A stretch of 15,884 bases of DNA from JBFMAE01 sp040756085 (GTDB lineage: Bacteria; Desulfobacterota; BSN033; UBA1163): the NCBI GenBank assembly GCA_040756085.1, contig JBFMAE010000365.1, positions 1 through 15,884 of the forward strand, in the 5' to 3' direction. Of the stretch, positions 12,690 through 15,884 are shown piece by piece (the first letter of the stretch is position 1; each line of letters begins with the position of its first letter). Both the position numbers and the translations under genes were made by a program. The notes beneath the pieces were generated by a model. The model was not told where the DNA came from. It did no database searches and worked only from the letters and a program-made list of their open reading frames with translations.

Positions 12690-12752
12690 TTAAAAAAAGT
12701 TGGAGAGTCAATCCTTCGATATAGAGGGCTATAGAGGATTTAAGAAGAGAAG

Positions 12753-13556
12753 TTAAAATGAAATCTTTTTTTCTCGGAATGCATGGAGGTATTCAAGGCA
12801 GTAGGGATCTTGATTGATGATAATTTTGCTGGCATAAATTGAAGATAATAAAGCTTGGTCGCGTACATCGATAAGGAGAGTATCGAGGCCGGCATAAATG
12901 GCCATAGTGAGGAAGGTTCGGTTGATCAATCTCCTTCCGGGAAGCCCCATACTCACGTTGCTCACTCCGCAGATGATATGGGAATTGGGGAAATTTGATC
13001 GGATCGTTTTGATGGTCTCCAGGGTGACAAGGGCTGCTTCTGGTTCCACAGCCACCGAAAGGACAAGAATATCGAAATAGATATGATCGGGTGGGATATT
13101 TGCTTCCGTTAATCTTTTAAAAAGCCTATCGGCAATTTTTAACCTTTCTTCGATTGTTTTAGGAATCCCTTGATCGTCCATTAAGAGGACCACAATTTTA
13201 CATTTTTTTTCAGCTATTACAGGGTGGAGTTTATTCCATTTTTCTCCTTCACCGGATATGGAATTAAGGATTGGTGGTTCCGAATGTCTATAGACTGAGA
13301 GGGCCGCTTTGAGGGCTTCGGGATTAGCACTATCCAGCATCAAGGGAATAGGGACCTCTTTTTGAACCGTCTCAATGAGCCAAGGCAAGTCTTCGACTTC
13401 ATTGCCTCCAGCAATACCTGCGTTAACATCGAGCATTTGGGCACCACACTCATATTGTGTTTTAGCCAACTCTCTGAGAAAGGTATCGTCTCGATTCAAT
13501 ATGGCTTCACCCACCTTCTGAATGGTTCCATTAATAGATTCACCGATGATGAGCAT
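12753..13556 (-). CDS. Methyltetrahydrofolate:corrinoid methyltransferase (pterin-binding, AcsE/MtgA-like)
   Basis: Cytoplasmic TIM-barrel enzyme that moves a methyl group between a corrinoid protein and tetrahydrofolate. At 267 residues it is close to AcsE (about 262). Pterin-site motifs are in order: GESINGT (5-11), MLDVNAG (41-47), LMLDSANPEAL (72-82) with Asp75, ILNSISGEG (96-104), DDQGIPKT (127-134), FDILVLSV (161-168) and GVSNVSMGLPGRR (197-209) with Asn200, the Asn that in AcsE helps protonate the pterin. It lies 81 bp behind the MtaA-like gene and ends the corrinoid operon. AAGGG nine bases before the ATG is a modest ribosome site. In a demethylating pathway it would act as methyltransferase II, forming methyl-tetrahydrofolate for the Wood-Ljungdahl methyl branch; the reverse direction is possible. 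Confidence 0.85.
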   Translation of the reverse strand: MLIIGESINGTIQKVGEAILNRDDTFLRELAKTQYECGAQMLDVNAGIAGGNEVEDLPWLIETVQKEVPIPLMLDSANPEALKAALSVYRHSEPPILNSISGEGEKWNKLHPVIAEKKCKIVVLLMDDQGIPKTIEERLKIADRLFKRLTEANIPPDHIYFDILVLSVAVEPEAALVTLETIKTIRSNFPNSHIICGVSNVSMGLPGRRLINRTFLTMAIYAGLDTLLIDVRDQALLSSIYASKIIINQDPYCLEYLHAFREKKISF

Positions 13557-13595
13557 GAATATTATCCCTTACTATTTTTTAAACTTCCTGCCACC

Positions 13596-13648
13596 TGTCA
13601 CCCTTGTTTCAGGGTCTAAAGAGATGCTGAAATAAATTCAGTATGACA
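13596..13648. repeat. 53-bp inverted-repeat element overlapping the MtaA-like stop codon
   Basis: The element runs from TGTCACCC (13596) to GTATGACA (13648): ends TGTCA/TGACA are inverted, and inner copies of TGTTTCAG and TATTTCAG mirror each other. It includes two small dyads, CCCTTGTTTCAGGG and CTGAAATAAATTCAG. It looks like a dispersed REP/MITE-type repeat. The minus-strand reading TGTCATACTGA supplies the last residues and the TGA of the upstream coding sequence. Confidence 0.6.
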
Positions 13649-14672
13649 TTTGAGAATATCCCTCCTTGGCGGCTTCTACGATTGCTTTCAGATTTGCAAT
13701 AGGTGTCTGAAGAGGGACCGCACATTCCGGAGCGAGGATATCGACTCCCGCCTCAATACTATAGCGAGCGTGCTTATAAACGTCTTCTGGAGTTCCTCCA
13801 AAGAGAACATCCCTGTTGGCGATATTACCGATCAAAGACATTTCATGGTTCACCACCTGAACAGCCATTTTTGCATCGACCTGCCATTCGAAATGATAAC
13901 CATCAAATCCCGCCTCAACAAATAACCGGAGTCGATCAGAGCAATTTCCACAAAGATGGAGGATCGTAGGTCCTTCGATCCGTTGGTTCAACTCTTGATG
14001 AATGGGCAATAGAAAATCCTGATAGGTCATTGGACTGACTAAATCACCTGTGGCATGGTCAGCAATGACGACGACATCAGCTCCTGCTCGAAGTTGGGCC
14101 TTTGCGAAGGTGATGGTCACCTCCTTGAGTCGATCGAGGAATCGGCGAACCTTCTCCGGATCGGTCAGCGTCCAGAGGAGGAAATCCTGAACCCCACACA
14201 TATGATAGGAGAGGGTCCACGGACCCATGACCTTTCCGATAATCCCTGCCCGATCTCCATAATTTTTTCTTAACAATTCTAAGGCCTCCAGAATTACTCT
14301 CATCGAAGGTTTCTCAAGAAGATGTTCGGGAATTTTAAGCTCTTCAATCTCTTTTACCGGATGAGTTTTGGCATCGGGCATCATGGTTGGGCTTCCCCAG
14401 TCTACTACGCAACCTAAGGCTTCAGCTTCCTGTTGAACACTGAATTCAGGCATGATGGAGTCAAATCCCAGGATTTCGTATCCCGCCGCTGAAAGTTCTG
14501 CCATTTTCTGTGGATCGAGGTGTGCATCAGGGAAGAAGATTCCTGCCTTTTCCATCAGTTCTACAGAGATAACGGATGTGGGATTAGCGACTGAGATACT
14601 ATCCCCTTTTCTCCCTCCAAAAAGGCCAGAAAGAAATCGACGTTTAGGAGTAGATGGCAATTCTTTTGACAT
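13638..14672 (-). CDS. MtaA/MtbA-like cobalamin methyltransferase (URO-D superfamily)
   Basis: Zinc-dependent methyltransferase of the uroporphyrinogen decarboxylase superfamily, 344 residues. The zinc signature His-x-Cys-xn-Cys is present as His239 and Cys241 (ILHLCGNCSD) with Cys317 (LAPECAVPLQTP), which in MtaA/MtbA activates a thiol acceptor. Other family blocks are TPKRRFLSGLFGG near the start, MGPWTLSYHMCGVQDF (149-164), ADHATGDLVSPMTYQDF (204-220) and GNIANRDVLFGGTPEDV (282-298). I prefer the ATG at 14672, with GAGGG five bases upstream. An ATG at 14684 overlaps the corrinoid gene stop as ATGA but lacks a ribosome site. The C-terminal residues MSY and stop fall within a repeat. It probably exchanges methyl groups with the adjacent corrinoid protein; its small-molecule partner is unknown. 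Confidence 0.82.
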   Translation of the reverse strand: MSKELPSTPKRRFLSGLFGGRKGDSISVANPTSVISVELMEKAGIFFPDAHLDPQKMAELSAAGYEILGFDSIMPEFSVQQEAEALGCVVDWGSPTMMPDAKTHPVKEIEELKIPEHLLEKPSMRVILEALELLRKNYGDRAGIIGKVMGPWTLSYHMCGVQDFLLWTLTDPEKVRRFLDRLKEVTITFAKAQLRAGADVVVIADHATGDLVSPMTYQDFLLPIHQELNQRIEGPTILHLCGNCSDRLRLFVEAGFDGYHFEWQVDAKMAVQVVNHEMSLIGNIANRDVLFGGTPEDVYKHARYSIEAGVDILAPECAVPLQTPIANLKAIVEAAKEGYSQMSY

Positions 14673-14680
14673 CATTGCCC

Positions 14681-15319
14681 TCATTTAGAGAGGAGGTGAT
14701 TGGCAACCTCTACTGCTATCACAGCATGCTCACCATAACCATCAGCACCAATTTCATCGGCAAACTTCTGGGTCACAGGTGCTCCTCCCACGATGATTTT
14801 GGGAGAATAGGGAAATTCTTTTCTTATAGCTTTAATCACATCTTTCATCTCGAGCATCGTTGTGGTAAGGAGAGCAGAAAGACCCACGATATTGGGATGA
14901 TCTTTAAAGATAGCTTCCAGAAATCTTTCCTTTGGGACATCAATTCCCAGATCTGTCACCTCATATCCTGCTCCGGTCATCATCATCGTCACAAGGTTCT
15001 TTCCGATATCGTGAATATCTCCCTTAACTGTTCCAATAACGAACTTGCCTTTCAGTTCTACTTTATTTTTAAGGAGTTCAGGTTTGAGGATTTCAATTCC
15101 CTTGTGCATATTCCTTGCGGCCAAAAGAACTTCCGGTACCCAAATCTGGCAAGACTTAAATTCCTGACCAATGATCCCCATGGCACCGATAAGTCCTTCA
15201 TTCAGGATGGGAATAGGTGGGATTTCTTTTTCAAGACAATCATTTACCAGTTTTTCTATCGCACCGAGATTGGTATCCCTTAAAGCTTTATAAAAACGGT
15301 CAACTTCTTCTTTGGTCAT
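14681..15319 (-). CDS. Corrinoid (methyl-B12) carrier protein, MtbC/MttC/MtaC family
   Basis: Small cobamide-binding protein that carries the methyl group between two methyltransferases. The 212 residues divide into a helical cap (B12-binding_2, about 1-88, containing ILNEGLIGAMGIIGQEF and VPEVLLAARNMHKG) and a Rossmann-like B12 domain (about 90-212). The lower-ligand motif Asp-x-His-x2-Gly is Asp101, His103, Gly106 (TVKGDIHDIGKN). LSALLTTTM (148-156) and VGGAPVT (177-183) complete the cobamide pocket. Length is normal for the family. It is 33 bp from the upstream URO-D gene and abuts the MtaA-like gene. The ribosome site is weak. The reductive activator (RamA/ASKHA type) that such proteins usually need is not in the window. 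Confidence 0.92.
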   Translation of the reverse strand: MTKEEVDRFYKALRDTNLGAIEKLVNDCLEKEIPPIPILNEGLIGAMGIIGQEFKSCQIWVPEVLLAARNMHKGIEILKPELLKNKVELKGKFVIGTVKGDIHDIGKNLVTMMMTGAGYEVTDLGIDVPKERFLEAIFKDHPNIVGLSALLTTTMLEMKDVIKAIRKEFPYSPKIIVGGAPVTQKFADEIGADGYGEHAVIAVEVANHLLSK

Positions 15320-15352
15320 ATTCCAGTAATCCCATCCTTTTAGGTTTTTCCC

Positions 15353-15884
15353 TTAAAATTTCATTGGCAACTTCCCCCGATGCTGGACCATTTCAGTAAT
15401 CCGAAGGAGTCTCTCAAATTTTGCATCCGGAGGGGTAGTGTCACTCACGCCCAGAATGAATCGATCTCCCGGAGTAATTTCTCTAAATAAATTTTCCATA
15501 AAGTCTCCAAATTCTTCATCAGACATGCTTTCTTCAAGGAGGGCCACAGAGGGAACTCCTCCAAAAATAGTGACTTTCCCTTTGAGCGCTTTCTTTACTT
15601 CGCTGATGGTCACCTTGGTCATGGGTTGGGGACAAACCGCTTCGGCAATGTCCATCCCGCTTTCAGGAATAAGGTCGAGAAGGCCTTTGTTTTCACCATC
15701 GCAGTGGCAGAGAAGGAGTTTTCCTTTTGGGTGAAGCACGTCAGCAAGTTTCTGGAGGTGTGGTATGATACGGTCTCTGAAGAAAGGAGGGTAGGTGATC
15801 ATCTCATCGTAGTTGGCCTCGGAAAAGATGATTTCTGCTGGTGAGTCTGCAAGGACCCGAAAGATCTGATCAAAATAGGGTTCC
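15353..15884 (-). CDS. URO-D family methyltransferase, partial (C-terminal 176 residues)
   Basis: The frame stays open from the TAA at 15353 to the window edge, so this is the C-terminal half of a longer protein; the ATG codon at 15802 is internal. It reads FSEANYDEMITYPPFF, then LLLCHCDGENKGLL with His-x-Cys-Asp at the position of the URO-D family metal site, then KVTIFGGVPSVALL and DRFILGVSDTTPPDAKFERL. This matches the uroporphyrinogen decarboxylase superfamily branch found beside corrinoid proteins, not true HemE. As first gene seen in the corrinoid operon, it is the best candidate for methyltransferase I, which demethylates the substrate. The substrate, possibly a methoxylated aromatic or methylated amine, cannot be told. 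Confidence 0.8.
   Translation of the reverse strand, partial: EPYFDQIFRVLADSPAEIIFSEANYDEMITYPPFFRDRIIPHLQKLADVLHPKGKLLLCHCDGENKGLLDLIPESGMDIAEAVCPQPMTKVTISEVKKALKGKVTIFGGVPSVALLEESMSDEEFGDFMENLFREITPGDRFILGVSDTTPPDAKFERLLRITEMVQHRGKLPMKF

Noticed and set aside
14654..15283. 209-codon plus-strand open frame with a GGAGGTG-like word near 14690
   Set aside because: It lies antisense to the corrinoid protein gene, whose motifs are unmistakable, and its translation shows no coherent fold.
1..15884. CRISPR array, tRNA, rRNA or cobalamin riboswitch
   Set aside because: No regularly spaced direct repeats, no cloverleaf or rRNA-like stretch and no B12-box-like leader were seen. The leader of the corrinoid operon lies beyond the right edge.

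Overview
The window looks like chromosomal DNA from an anaerobic, metabolically versatile bacterium, most likely of the former Deltaproteobacteria (Desulfobacterota). This rests on gene content only: a Liv-type ABC importer, a polyhydroxyalkanoate (PHA) granule module, corrinoid methyltransferases and an aldehyde ferredoxin oxidoreductase remnant. A run of ten Ns inside livK shows it is a scaffolded, probably metagenomic, assembly. Nearly all genes are on the minus strand. Clear plus-strand genes are phaR and the tail of a tyrosine recombinase at the left edge.

Left half (143-7775): read in transcription order, a PAS/AAA+/Fis sigma-54 activator is followed by a 275-bp spacer, an SDR dehydrogenase resembling SDR-type L-threonine 3-dehydrogenase, then livK-livH-livM-livG-livF. 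The spacer carries three 18-bp palindromes (6271, 6343, 6361) and a near-canonical -24/-12 promoter (6175-6189) pointing at the dehydrogenase. It reads as a self-contained circuit: activator, upstream activating sites, sigma-54 promoter and a target operon for uptake and oxidation of an amino-acid-like substrate. The gaps between liv genes hold several kinds of repeat DNA, including a perfect 37-bp palindrome.

Middle (7776-11104): a 630-bp gene-poor stretch holds a remnant of a homoserine acetyltransferase-like gene and an inverted-repeat pair. A PHA module follows: a PhaZ-like intracellular depolymerase with a cysteine nucleophile, a short phasin, and divergently transcribed phaR. A TTGCATTGCAA-type motif sits at both the phasin and phaR promoters, suggesting PhaR controls both.

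Right half (11138-15884): a Clp1/Grc3-type polynucleotide kinase, which may be translated from a leaderless mRNA; a small DUF5618-like protein; and the decayed C-terminal end of an aldehyde ferredoxin oxidoreductase. Last is a four-gene methyl-transfer operon: URO-D family protein (cut by the window end), corrinoid protein, MtaA-like zinc methyltransferase, and methyltetrahydrofolate-type pterin methyltransferase. These would move a methyl group from an unidentified substrate through a corrinoid carrier towards tetrahydrofolate. A 53-bp inverted-repeat element overlaps the stop codon of the MtaA-like gene. I saw no tRNA, rRNA, CRISPR array or intact transposase.
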